42,619 nt of DNA, taken from contig JBJLFR010000001.1 in assembly GCA_045565285.1 (NCBI GenBank), forward strand, positions 1-42,619, given 5' to 3'. Shown here one piece after another: positions 8,182 through 16,655 of this stretch. Below the pieces are notes generated by a model. The model did not search any database. It was not told where the DNA came from and saw nothing but the letters and a program-made list of their open reading frames with translations. Source of the DNA: CACIIZ01 sp045565285 (lineage in GTDB: Bacteria; Pseudomonadota; Alphaproteobacteria; Rhodobacterales; Rhodobacteraceae). Made by a program: the position numbers and the translations under genes. How positions within the stretch are numbered: the stretch's first letter is position 1; the number at the start of each line of letters is the position of its first letter.

Positions 8182-10104
8182 TTACGCAGATACGGGATCA
8201 TTTTTGAATTTGACTACTGATACTCCCATTAAATTCTTTACTTTATCTACTATATCCTGAACACCTAAACCAGCTTCCTTATACATATTTTCAGGTTTAC
8301 CTTGATCAATAAATTTGTCAGACATAAACATTGCTCTAAATTTTAATTTACCATCTAATAGACCTGACTCACTCAATAGATTTGATACATGCGAACCAAA
8401 ACCACCAATGGCTCCTTCTTCTATAGAAATTAAAGCTGAATGTTTTTTTGCTAAATTTATAATTAGGTCTTTGTCTAGTGGTTTTGCAAATCGAGCGTCT
8501 GCAATCGTTATATCTATTCCTGAATGAAGCAATATTTCTGAAGCTTCTTTCACCTCAACCAAATGCGCACCAAAATTTAAAATAGCAACTCCACTTTGGC
8601 CATCTCTTATAATACGACCTTTTCCTATTTCAATTATATTACCTTTTTCAGGCAATTCAATACCCATACCTTCTCCTCTTGGATATCTAAATGCAATCGG
8701 GCCATCATCATAGGATGCTGCAGTTGCAACCATATTCATTAAATCTAGTTCATCAGCTGCTGCCATAACCACAAATCCAGGCAAGTTAGATAAATATGCT
8801 ATATCATATGAACCTGCATGTGTCGCACCATCTGCACCAACAAGACCTGCTCTATCTATTGCAAATCTTACTGGTAAGTTTTGCAATGCTATATCATGAA
8901 CAATTTGATCATATCCCCTTTGTAAAAAAGTAGAATAAATTGCGCAAAAGGGCTTTAAACCACCCGCGGCCATTCCACCTGCGAAAGTAACTGCATGCTG
9001 TTCAGCAATACCAACATCAAATGTACGTTGAGGATATTCTTTTTGCATCAGATTAATTCCGGTACCAGATGGCATAGCTGCAGTAACAGCAACAATACGG
9101 TGATCACTGGAAGCTTCGCTCACTAAAGCTTTTCCAAAGACAGAAGTATAAGAAGGAGCATTGGGTTTGGATTTACTTTGTTCACCAGAAGTAATATCAA
9201 ATTTTGCTACTCCATGATACTTATCTGAAGAATTTTCTGCTGGATAATAACCTTTACCTTTTTTTGTAACACAATGTATTAAGATTGGTCCTTTTGCTCT
9301 TGCCTTAACAGCTCTTAAAACAGGTAATAATTGATTCATATCATGACCATCAATTGGACCTAAGTAAGAAAAACCTAGTTCCTCAAAAAACGTACCTCTT
9401 GAAGCTAAGCCTGTTATTATACTCTTTGCACGTCGTGCTCCTTCTTGTAGAGGAGTAGGCAGGTTTTTTGCTAAACCTTCTGCTAACTGAGTAAGACTAT
9501 AAAATTCATTATTAGCATACAAACTTGATAAATATTTTGACATTGCTCCTGCTGGAGGTGCTATAGACATTTCATTATCATTTAAAATTACAAATAACCT
9601 TCTACCTTCGGATCCTGCATTGTTTAAACCTTCATAAGCCATCCCAGCACTTATTGATCCGTCACCTATAACTGCTATTGAATCCCCGACACTAGAACCT
9701 AAATCACGAGCTACTGTGAAACCCAGGGCTGCAGAAATTGATGTTGAAGAATGTGCTGCACCAAAGGGATCATATTCACTTTCAGATCTCTTTGTAAAAC
9801 CTGATAAACCTTTTTCTTGTCTTAATGTCATCATACCTTTTCTTCTTCCTGTAAGAATTTTATGCGGATAACATTGATGACTAACATCCCATATCAATTT
9901 ATCAAAAGGGGTATTAAATACTGAATGAATTGCAACAGTTAACTCTATAACACCAAGGCTTGAGCCCAGATGACCACCCGTTTGAGAAACAATTGAAATG
10001 GTCTCTTGTCTTAATTCATTAGACAAAATATTAAGTTCATTATCAGTTAATTTTTTTAGGTCAGATGGAAATTTAACTGTATCTAATATTTTCTTTCTTT
10101 GCAT
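8182..10104 (-). CDS. dxs: 1-deoxy-D-xylulose-5-phosphate synthase
   Basis: DXS makes DXP from pyruvate and glyceraldehyde-3-phosphate, the entry step of the MEP isoprenoid pathway, using thiamine diphosphate. The 640-aa protein is full length. It shows the early GGHLGSSLGVIELT segment, the thiamine-binding GDGSISAGMAYEGLNNAG, DGHD near 265, the transketolase central block with VGADGATHAG, and FRYPRGEG. I prefer ATG 10104, about 7 nt after an AAAGGGG run, to the in-frame GTG two codons upstream. It lies downstream of puhA in the puf run, as dxs follows puf in Rhodobacter, so precursor supply may be co-regulated with reaction-centre synthesis. Confidence 0.96.
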   Translation of the reverse strand: MQRKKILDTVKFPSDLKKLTDNELNILSNELRQETISIVSQTGGHLGSSLGVIELTVAIHSVFNTPFDKLIWDVSHQCYPHKILTGRRKGMMTLRQEKGLSGFTKRSESEYDPFGAAHSSTSISAALGFTVARDLGSSVGDSIAVIGDGSISAGMAYEGLNNAGSEGRRLFVILNDNEMSIAPPAGAMSKYLSSLYANNEFYSLTQLAEGLAKNLPTPLQEGARRAKSIITGLASRGTFFEELGFSYLGPIDGHDMNQLLPVLRAVKARAKGPILIHCVTKKGKGYYPAENSSDKYHGVAKFDITSGEQSKSKPNAPSYTSVFGKALVSEASSDHRIVAVTAAMPSGTGINLMQKEYPQRTFDVGIAEQHAVTFAGGMAAGGLKPFCAIYSTFLQRGYDQIVHDIALQNLPVRFAIDRAGLVGADGATHAGSYDIAYLSNLPGFVVMAAADELDLMNMVATAASYDDGPIAFRYPRGEGMGIELPEKGNIIEIGKGRIIRDGQSGVAILNFGAHLVEVKEASEILLHSGIDITIADARFAKPLDKDLIINLAKKHSALISIEEGAIGGFGSHVSNLLSESGLLDGKLKFRAMFMSDKFIDQGKPENMYKEAGLGVQDIVDKVKNLMGVSVVKFKNDPVSA

Positions 10105-10121
10105 TCCCACCCCCCTTTAAC

Positions 10122-10156
10122 AAAGAATAGGAGAGATTTTTTCACTCCTATTCTTT
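10122..10156 (-). other. 12-bp perfect stem-loop between puhA and dxs
   Basis: On the transcribed strand AAAGAATAGGAG pairs with CTCCTATTCTTT across an 11-nt loop. It sits just after puhA and just before the dxs ribosome-binding site. It has no following T-tract on the minus strand, so it looks more like an mRNA 3'-end stabiliser or processing element than an intrinsic terminator. Confidence 0.6.
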
Positions 10157-10164
10157 TCAATATT

Positions 10165-10920
10165 TTATACTGGTGATACCAACCTATCATAAGAAGCATA
10201 AAGTTTGCCGCCTGTATAATAAGCACTCACTTTTTCCTCTTCTAACATGGTAACTTCTTTAGGTTTTTTTATAGTTGGGACTTTTTTAAAGTGCTTACCA
10301 TATAAAGAATGTACATCAACAGATTTACTATTTATTTTAGATAATGGCATTGGTAAAAGTCTTTTTGACCCATCCTTTAACTCAATCTCCAAATATCTTA
10401 CAAGTTGTTCAGGTACATCAATCCACATATCAATTATCTTTCCAACTGATACTTTATCTGCAGAAACAACATCCATTCCTCGAGGATCTCTTCCAGCCGA
10501 AACTTCATAACCTTTAAGACTGCTCATTGGTTTTATTTTGGGATTTCCATGTCCATCTAGTTCTGGCACATCTCTTCTTTCGGCCCATGCAGCTGCTCCT
10601 AGGCCATCATCCATTGGATCACCTATGGGATAAAGAGGAGAACCATTTGCTACGTTTTTAATTTCGAGCTTTAGTTTTCTAGTTTCTCCTACATTATTAG
10701 GTACTGTTACTTCTCCTCGCCCATGCATTAGTTTAAATGTTTTGGAAGATGGTAAAGGATACATCCCCTGATTATGAGATGTATCAGATTGTTCATTTTC
10801 CAATGGGTATCCCTCACGCATATTTTCTTTTTGGAGATAAATTACTAAGCCAATAAAAAATGCCCAAAAAAGATAAAGACTTAATTGTGCAATATCAAAA
10901 TTTGAAAAAAATGGTTCCAT
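10165..10920 (-). CDS. puhA: Photosynthetic reaction centre subunit H
   Basis: PuhA caps the cytoplasmic face of the L/M core and steers proton and electron transfer to QB. The 251-aa product has the expected single N-terminal helix (about residues 12-29), then the YLQKENMREGYPLE linker and a soluble domain with family blocks PIGDPMDDGLGAAAWAERRD and DPRGMDVVSADKVSVG. The ATG is 2 bp after the pufM stop, and its GGAGAA ribosome-binding site lies within the last pufM codons, so translation is coupled. In well-studied purple bacteria puhA lies in a separate puh operon; here it directly follows pufM. Confidence 0.95.
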   Translation of the reverse strand: MEPFFSNFDIAQLSLYLFWAFFIGLVIYLQKENMREGYPLENEQSDTSHNQGMYPLPSSKTFKLMHGRGEVTVPNNVGETRKLKLEIKNVANGSPLYPIGDPMDDGLGAAAWAERRDVPELDGHGNPKIKPMSSLKGYEVSAGRDPRGMDVVSADKVSVGKIIDMWIDVPEQLVRYLEIELKDGSKRLLPMPLSKINSKSVDVHSLYGKHFKKVPTIKKPKEVTMLEEEKVSAYYTGGKLYASYDRLVSPV

Positions 10921-10922
10921 AA

Positions 10923-11885
10923 TTATTCTCCTAAAATTGTAGATTCTGGTACTGAATATTCTATTTCAGTCGCAAAACCGTGCTCTACAGCCCAATATCT
11001 CCAGTCGTCAACGACTGTACCTGTTAATAGAATTCCTATTCCACCAGTAATTGGTACAAGCACTGCAAACCACCAAGCCCAACGGTGAATCCCTTCCATT
11101 GATGCATTGAAACCCATTGTCCATCTCCAAAAAAGAGCGGCTCTTTCTGAAGCTGTTCCTCTATCATATATTTGCTCTAATTCACGATCTCCTCCTAGTC
11201 TGGATGTTGCTAATATTGTAGCACCGTGCATAGCAAATAAAAGAGCTGAGCCATATAAAAAAACAATACATAGCGCATGAAATGGATTATAGAAAAGATT
11301 TCCCCAAGCCACTGATAAATTATTTGTCCATATTAAATGAGGGAAAATACCATATGGAACCATTTCAGACCATGATCCCATAGCAAGAGGTCTAAAAAGC
11401 CCAATTACCAAAAATAACCATATTGCTGCTGCAAAAGCCCAACAAATGTGTTTTCCCATTCCTAATTCATGAGCCCTTAAATACGACCTTATCCACCAAC
11501 TCAATACAGATAAAAGCAAACATAAACTTGCAATCATGTATAAACCACCATCATTAATTGGTGGAAAAGATAATCCGTACTTCTCAGGTGGAGGATTAAG
11601 AGATAACCAAAATAATGTTCTTATAAAAAGAGAAAAATCAAAGTTAACCTGTTGTAGCATTCCAAACCCAACCAGAAAAAACCAAACAAAGCCTAGATAT
11701 ATTGATACTACCCCAAACATTCCCAAATGTATTGGGCCAAGTTGGGCATTCCCAATATAGCCTAACCAGGTATTATTTCTTGTTGATTTAGTTCTTTCAC
11801 TTGATAAATTTCCAGCCTCATCCATTCCCATTTCAGGGGGACCTTTTACTTGGACTTGTGTAAAAATATTTTGATATTCAGCCAT
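10923..11885 (-). CDS. pufM: Photosynthetic reaction centre subunit M
   Basis: PufM binds half of the special pair and the QA quinone. The 320-aa protein begins EYQNIFTQVQVKGP, has five membrane helices and shows the conserved blocks LSLNPPPEKYGLSFPP, YGIFPHLIWTNN, the His-containing FAMHGATILA, and FNASMEGIHRWAWWFAVL. AGGAGG, which includes the pufL stop TAG, lies 3 nt before one ATG and 6 nt before a second adjacent ATG; I choose the second (11885). No pufC (cytochrome) or pufX follows; puhA does. Confidence 0.96.
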   Translation of the reverse strand: MAEYQNIFTQVQVKGPPEMGMDEAGNLSSERTKSTRNNTWLGYIGNAQLGPIHLGMFGVVSIYLGFVWFFLVGFGMLQQVNFDFSLFIRTLFWLSLNPPPEKYGLSFPPINDGGLYMIASLCLLLSVLSWWIRSYLRAHELGMGKHICWAFAAAIWLFLVIGLFRPLAMGSWSEMVPYGIFPHLIWTNNLSVAWGNLFYNPFHALCIVFLYGSALLFAMHGATILATSRLGGDRELEQIYDRGTASERAALFWRWTMGFNASMEGIHRWAWWFAVLVPITGGIGILLTGTVVDDWRYWAVEHGFATEIEYSVPESTILGE

Positions 11886-11895
11886 CATAAACCTC

Positions 11896-12786
11896 CTACT
11901 GCGTCCATTCGAGACTATTTATAAAATTCATTGTTTCTTGATATTGAGCATCAGAAAAAGTAGTCAACCTTGGCCACCAATTCCACCACTCAACCCAACT
12001 AGATCCCTCTGGGAATATCCATGCTGGACCAGAAATCAATATACAAACTGCAGACCAGAAACCTGCATTTAGTGCCAACAGTAATCCTATTCTATGAATA
12101 CCTAAAGTTCCTATTGAATAACCAATAAAATCTCTAAAGTAAGTATCTTCATGATCAGGGGTTTTCGATTCCTTTCCACTTTCTGGATTTGCAGCAGATA
12201 ATATTAATCCACCATGCAGTGAAAGTGCTAAAGTAGTCGTAAAGAAAAATGTAATTGCAATCCAATGTGCTGGATTAAAATGAAAATTGATGTAAGCATA
12301 ACCTGTATAAGATACCCAATCTAAATGTGAAAAAATTCCATAAGGAAATGCATGACCCCATGCGCCCATTAAAATAGGCCTTATTACAACCAATGAAGTA
12401 TACGCAAAAATAGCGACACCAAAAGCAAAAGGTATATGATAACCAATACCTAACTTCCTACAAATTTCTACTTCTCTTAATAACCAGGCTATAAATGCAC
12501 CATGTGCACAAATAGTAATTATTTGCCATAATCCACCATCTCTAAGTGGAGCAAACTGTAACCCATACTCCAACGCAGGTGGGTTAATACTTATTAGGAA
12601 AGGATTCCAAGTTCCCTGTAATGCGGCTCCCCATAAGATAAGCAATGTACCTAATGAGGCAAAAAATATGGTCATTAGACCAAAAAAGCCAATGTAAAAA
12701 GGCCCAACCCAAAAATCAAATAAGTCTCTTCCGATTAGGGTGCCTCCGGGAACACGATACTTTCTCTCAAAACTGAGTAATGCCAT
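11896..12786 (-). CDS. pufL: Photosynthetic reaction centre subunit L
   Basis: PufL binds the other half of the special pair and the QB site. The 296-aa protein starts ALLSFERKYRVPGGTLIG and contains LEYGLQFAPLRDGGLWQ, YGIFSHLDWVSYTGY, NFHFNPAHWIAITFFF, LSLHGGLILSAANP and LGIHRIGLLLAL with the expected His ligands. It is longer than the usual 275-282 residues because of a C-terminal tail of about 15-20 residues after WWPRLTTF. GGAGG precedes the ATG. A GC-rich stem-loop separates it from pufA. Confidence 0.96.
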   Translation of the reverse strand: MALLSFERKYRVPGGTLIGRDLFDFWVGPFYIGFFGLMTIFFASLGTLLILWGAALQGTWNPFLISINPPALEYGLQFAPLRDGGLWQIITICAHGAFIAWLLREVEICRKLGIGYHIPFAFGVAIFAYTSLVVIRPILMGAWGHAFPYGIFSHLDWVSYTGYAYINFHFNPAHWIAITFFFTTTLALSLHGGLILSAANPESGKESKTPDHEDTYFRDFIGYSIGTLGIHRIGLLLALNAGFWSAVCILISGPAWIFPEGSSWVEWWNWWPRLTTFSDAQYQETMNFINSLEWTQ

Positions 12787-12850
12787 CTCGCGACCTCCAA
12801 TTAAAATTATTCATTTTTTTATTTATATCCTATAGATCTTTATATACTTT

Positions 12851-12888
12851 GCCGCAGGCGGGATGTTTGGGGGGAGCCCGCCCGCGGC
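12851..12888 (-). other. GC-rich mRNA hairpin between pufA and pufL
   Basis: On the transcribed strand GCCGCGGGCGGG pairs with CCCGCCTGCGGC (12 pairs, one G-U) around a 14-nt loop. In DNA this AT-rich it is the most GC-rich segment of the photosynthesis cluster. Rhodobacter has a hairpin at the same place that protects the pufBA mRNA 3' end after cleavage and so gives LH1 excess over reaction centre; the same role is inferred here. Confidence 0.8.
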
Positions 12889-12902
12889 CACTTTAAATTG
12901 GT

Positions 12903-13061
12903 TTAACCTGCAGCCTTTGCTGCTGCCTCAAACCAATTGAAGTGTTCTGTGCTTAGCAGTACTAAATGAATTAATGCTGCTAATAAAAAGAGAAATACGC
13001 CTTGAGCCACGAACACTCTACGTGGGTCAAAAATCAGCCATATTTTATAAAATTGACTCAT
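12903..13061 (-). CDS. pufA: Light-harvesting complex 1 alpha subunit
   Basis: This 52-aa gene begins MSQFYKIWLIFDPRRVFVAQ, the classic LH1-alpha N-terminus, followed by one membrane helix with the bacteriochlorophyll-ligating His32 (ALIHLVLLST) and a short Ala-rich tail. GGAG sits 7 nt before the ATG, just downstream of the pufB stop, with an 11-bp gap between the two genes. The C-terminal tail is short compared with many LH1 alpha chains. Confidence 0.95.
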   Translation of the reverse strand: MSQFYKIWLIFDPRRVFVAQGVFLFLLAALIHLVLLSTEHFNWFEAAAKAAG

Positions 13062-13072
13062 TTAATTCTCCT

Positions 13073-13231
13073 TTAACTGAAATAGAACCAAGGACGCCAT
13101 ATCCATGTTGCAATATGAGCTAAAACACACATCAGCGTGAATGTCCAAAGACCGCTCATATAAACACTATGAAGTTCCTGCGCTTGGTCCTCTGTTAAAC
13201 CTGATAATGACAGGTCGTTATTTCCAGCCAT
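13073..13231 (-). CDS. pufB: Light-harvesting complex 1 beta subunit
   Basis: A 52-aa LH1-beta chain: the polar N-terminus has SLSGLTEDQAQELHSVYMSG, then one membrane helix with the bacteriochlorophyll-ligating His39 (LAHIATWIW), ending in the family motif IWRPWF. The strong ribosome-binding site GGAGG lies 7 nt upstream of the ATG, consistent with high expression. With PufA it builds the ring around the reaction centre. Confidence 0.95.
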   Translation of the reverse strand: MAGNNDLSLSGLTEDQAQELHSVYMSGLWTFTLMCVLAHIATWIWRPWFYFS

Positions 13232-13260
13232 GTTAAATCCTCCGGATTGTTTCGACTGAT

Positions 13261-13357
13261 CCCACGATTTCTCGTGGGGGTGATGTTTCTGAACCCTCTT
13301 GGCCCAGAACTATCCGGTAGCATAGCCACCGAATTTCGTTAACCGCACTCATGCGGT
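13261..13357 (-). other. Three stem-loops between pufQ and pufB
   Basis: Reading the transcript 5' to 3': ACCGCA-tgag-TGCGGT (13357-13342) includes the pufQ stop codon; CGGTGGC-tat-GCTACCG (13331-13315) has one G-U pair; and CCCACGA-gaaa-TCGTGGG (13278-13261) is closed by a GNRA-type GAAA loop. This 117-nt gap holds no gene. Structured leaders before pufB in Rhodobacter take part in mRNA processing and stability; a similar role is inferred. Confidence 0.65.
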
Positions 13358-13585
13358 AAATATCATTGGGGTAATGACCTGTGCATGGCCCCATGCCCTT
13401 TTAAAAATTCCCTCATTTTGCACGCTATCAGAATTAAACATGTTCATAATCAAACAGCCTATCCATGCAAAAGTCGCTAAAGGAATTGAAATTAAAAAAA
13501 TTAGAGCAAAATATATCCTATATTCTATTTTTATAGTTCTTCGATAATCTGAAACACGAAAATCTTTCACTGTTGACTGTTTCAT
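13349..13585 (-). CDS. pufQ: PufQ, bacteriochlorophyll/LH assembly factor
   Basis: PufQ is a small membrane protein first gene of the puf operon in Rhodobacter-type bacteria, needed for normal bacteriochlorophyll and light-harvesting complex formation, by a mechanism not fully resolved. The 78-aa product has one hydrophobic helix (about residues 22-48), preceded by the EYRIYFALIFLISIP motif typical of the family. Position between bchZ and pufB supports the call. The stop lies inside a stem-loop. Confidence 0.88.
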   Translation of the reverse strand: MKQSTVKDFRVSDYRRTIKIEYRIYFALIFLISIPLATFAWIGCLIMNMFNSDSVQNEGIFKRAWGHAQVITPMIFTA

Positions 13586-13605
13586 TTTACTTTTTCCCCT
13601 TTTTT

Positions 13606-15063
13606 TTAATTAATTTTTTTATTTCTTATTTTCTTTACTGTTTCCAAAACTACTCTTTCATCACCCTCAGCTAACGCTGATCTTTCTGCTTCATCTCTTA
13701 GGTTCTTTGCTGCTGAAATTCTTGTTATCACAGGATGTTCTTGAACAATTTTATCTAAAAAATCCTTTGCATCATTATCCCAAGGAAAATCTCTTTTTAA
13801 ATTTGTGGGTGTTGCATCAACGTCATCCATATCCGATCCTAGTGGAAGAATATGAAATAGGGAATCAAACAAACTATTACATACTTCTTGTAATAAATAT
13901 GTCGCCCCAGCATAGCCCATCATTGGAGTACCAGTTGATCTTCTAATTGCAGCGCCAGGAAAGCTTGCAGGAATAAACGAAGGACTAGGGCCAAAACCAT
14001 TTTTTAATTCTGCTAAGTACATTTTTTCATTAATTGAGCCCATTAAAACTAAAGGCCTTTTATTCCTTATTAATGATCTAACTTCGTCATTATTTGTTTT
14101 TTTTCCAGAAATTCTTGCTACTGCAAAACTACAAGGTAATCCTAAATCATTTTCTAAAAAATTCCGTATTCCACGGGAATATGTTTCATTTGCAACTATT
14201 CCAAAACTGGCCGTTGCAAAAAAATCCTGAGTTACAGATCTCCACAAATCCCAAACAGGTTTTATAGTAGAATGTTTTTCTTGCTCAATAAATGGTTCAG
14301 GATCTACTCTCAATAATTCTCCTAATTTGCGTAAAAATTTTGTAGTAGATTCTATTCCTATTGGGGCTTGAAGATAAGGCTTATCTAAAACTTCCGCTAA
14401 ACCTCTTCCAAACTCTCTGTATAAGACTACATTTACATCTGCATTTACTAATTTATTGGCATCCACCAGGTGACTTCCTAAAGGAAAGACCATATTTATT
14501 TCAGCTCCAATGCCTTCAACTAATCTTCTTATTTCTGCTAAGTCAGATGGCATATTAAATGTTCCATACATAGGACCTAAAATATTTACTCTAGGTTTTG
14601 TGCCTTCCTCTCGTTTAGTTTCTCTAGGCATTCTTCCTTTAGTTTGTCCAAAATTAGTAAATATCCATGTCATGGCTCTATCGGCAGATTGCCATTGGTC
14701 TTCATCAATAGTACGAGGAAGGAACCTTTGAATTGTCGTTCCCTCTGGAGTTACGCCACCACCAATCATCTCTGCAATTGAGCCAGTTACGACTACAGAA
14801 GGTAATGCAGGATCTAAAGATTTCCATGCACGTTTCATAGAACCCTCGGTTCCTTCACGTCCCAACTCTTCTTCTGCTAATCCAGTTACTACAATTGGCA
14901 ATTCATGAGGAGGTAATCCATCTGTATAATGCAAAACAGATGTAACTGGTAAATTCTCACAACCAACTGGTCCATCAATTACAACCTGAAGACCTTTTAT
15001 TGCACAAAAAGCATATACAGATCCCCAATATCCACCAGCTCTGTCATGATCTTGAATTAGCAT
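13606..15063 (-). CDS. bchZ: Chlorophyllide a reductase subunit Z
   Basis: BchZ is the NifK-like subunit of chlorophyllide oxidoreductase, which with BchY and BchX reduces ring B to give the bacteriochlorin. The 485-aa product has the expected length. Its N-terminus includes DHDRAGGYWGSVYAFCAIKG and a Cys-containing DGPVGCENLPVTSVLHYTDG cluster-binding segment, and near residue 370 GAAIRRSTGTPMMGYAGATY. The ATG overlaps the bchY stop by one base (TAATG). Its 3' end is 20 bp from pufQ. Confidence 0.96.
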   Translation of the reverse strand: MLIQDHDRAGGYWGSVYAFCAIKGLQVVIDGPVGCENLPVTSVLHYTDGLPPHELPIVVTGLAEEELGREGTEGSMKRAWKSLDPALPSVVVTGSIAEMIGGGVTPEGTTIQRFLPRTIDEDQWQSADRAMTWIFTNFGQTKGRMPRETKREEGTKPRVNILGPMYGTFNMPSDLAEIRRLVEGIGAEINMVFPLGSHLVDANKLVNADVNVVLYREFGRGLAEVLDKPYLQAPIGIESTTKFLRKLGELLRVDPEPFIEQEKHSTIKPVWDLWRSVTQDFFATASFGIVANETYSRGIRNFLENDLGLPCSFAVARISGKKTNNDEVRSLIRNKRPLVLMGSINEKMYLAELKNGFGPSPSFIPASFPGAAIRRSTGTPMMGYAGATYLLQEVCNSLFDSLFHILPLGSDMDDVDATPTNLKRDFPWDNDAKDFLDKIVQEHPVITRISAAKNLRDEAERSALAEGDERVVLETVKKIRNKKIN

Positions 15064-16634
15064 TAAATCATCTCCGCTGCTTTTGCAGCTTTTTTTCTTT
15101 TTTCAATTTTTTTCAAATTATGCTCTCGAAATTGAGGTTTTAAATTCGGGCTTTTTTCCCAAATGCCTGAAGTATCATCTTTACCAACTCCAGAAAAAAA
15201 GCTTTTCATGTCAGCCATTCTTTTTTTATTTTTCATGGCTGCATTTACTACTTGTGCTAAGCTTCCAGCTCCAGCAACACCCATTAAAGGACGAGCTGAG
15301 ATTAAGTTTGTAAAATATAACGATGGAATCCCAAGCTCCTTACCTTTTTGGACTACAGGCGTAGTGCCAATTGCGAGATTTGGTTTGATTGCTTCAACAG
15401 CAGCACAATCATCTTCCAAACTAGCTCTAAACTTGACCTTTGTTCCCTTTGACTCCAACCATTCTTTATCTTTTTCTGACCATTTAGTCTTTGGACAAGC
15501 AGTTCCAACATAGGGTATTTTTGCTCCACTTTCTATAAGAAGACGAGCAACAAGCAACTCAGATCCCTCATAACCAGAAAGAGTTATTGTTCCTTTGATC
15601 TTATGTGATTTAAGACCCTCTTTTATTTTAGGAATAATTTCATTTTTACACTTTGAAACTATATCCTTTTTAATATTAAAAATTTCTCCTACAGATTGAA
15701 TCCAGTCTTCACTTCCTTCACTACCAACCGGTGCAGATCCTAAAATTGGTCGGCCAGCTTCTTCAAACTCTCTTACTGAAGCAGTATAAAATGGATGGAT
15801 AGCTGCAACTAATGAGCAATCCAAGGCACCATACAATTCTCTCCATTCACGACAAGGAACAACGGGGCCAGCAGCTAATCCTAGATGAGACAATATTCCA
15901 CCAATTCCAATTGGATCGGCTGGAAAAATTTCCCCAAGCAAAGCTACAGTTGGTCTATCAGATTTACCTGATAGAGGAGTTGAAACTGGTCCTTTTTCTG
16001 CTTCTTTTCTAGCATAATTAAGCATAGCACCTGCAAGAACATCTTTTGCTTCTGCGTGTGTTGGTACTCCAAAACCAGGAACATCAATACCAATAATTCT
16101 TACACCATTAATTTCATTTGGCAGCAATCTTAATGGAACACCTGAAGCAGTAGGAACACATAAATTTGTAACAATAATAGCATCATATTTTGAAGGATCG
16201 GCAGTTTTATGTACAGAATCTCTTATATCTTCAAATAATTTACCAGAAACAAGTGTTTCTGAGCTGAAAGGAACATAACCCACTGATCTTCTTGCTCCAT
16301 AAAAGTGTGAAACAAAAGTTAAACCATAAACACAACATGCAGATCCCGATAAAATTGTTGCCACTCTTCTCATTCTAAGACCAACACGTAAGGATCCAAA
16401 AGCTGGACACATACTTTGCGGTTTATCATGTGGTCCAATCGGGTAATCTTTTTTGAATTTATCTAATAGTTTATTATTATCATTTATGGACTTTATAGAT
16501 TTTTCTTTATTAAGCTTTGAATGACATCCAGATGACTCAAGATTAGAGGAATTTGGCAAATCTTCCATTTGATTTTGACTCGCTTCAGTCAATTTAACCT
16601 CATTGGTTCGATCATATTTTATTTCTGTACTCAT
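15063..16634 (-). CDS. bchY: Chlorophyllide a reductase subunit Y
   Basis: BchY is the NifD-like partner of BchZ. The 523-aa protein has a polar N-terminal extension of about 65 residues, usual in this family, then IGPHDKPQSMCPAFGSLRVG, then the conserved SGSACCVYGLTFVSHFYGAR with cluster-binding cysteines. Further blocks include NLCVPTASGVPLRLLP and FTNLISARPLMGVAGAGSLA. It sits 21 bp after bchX and overlaps bchZ by one base. Confidence 0.96.
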   Translation of the reverse strand: MSTEIKYDRTNEVKLTEASQNQMEDLPNSSNLESSGCHSKLNKEKSIKSINDNNKLLDKFKKDYPIGPHDKPQSMCPAFGSLRVGLRMRRVATILSGSACCVYGLTFVSHFYGARRSVGYVPFSSETLVSGKLFEDIRDSVHKTADPSKYDAIIVTNLCVPTASGVPLRLLPNEINGVRIIGIDVPGFGVPTHAEAKDVLAGAMLNYARKEAEKGPVSTPLSGKSDRPTVALLGEIFPADPIGIGGILSHLGLAAGPVVPCREWRELYGALDCSLVAAIHPFYTASVREFEEAGRPILGSAPVGSEGSEDWIQSVGEIFNIKKDIVSKCKNEIIPKIKEGLKSHKIKGTITLSGYEGSELLVARLLIESGAKIPYVGTACPKTKWSEKDKEWLESKGTKVKFRASLEDDCAAVEAIKPNLAIGTTPVVQKGKELGIPSLYFTNLISARPLMGVAGAGSLAQVVNAAMKNKKRMADMKSFFSGVGKDDTSGIWEKSPNLKPQFREHNLKKIEKRKKAAKAAEMI

Positions 16635-16655
16635 CTATAAAAACTATTTTATCTT

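Noticed and set aside
13707..15513. Several plus-strand frames of 65-116 codons inside bchZ and bchY
   Set aside because: They are antisense shadows of strongly conserved minus-strand genes and show no ribosome-binding sites or family motifs.
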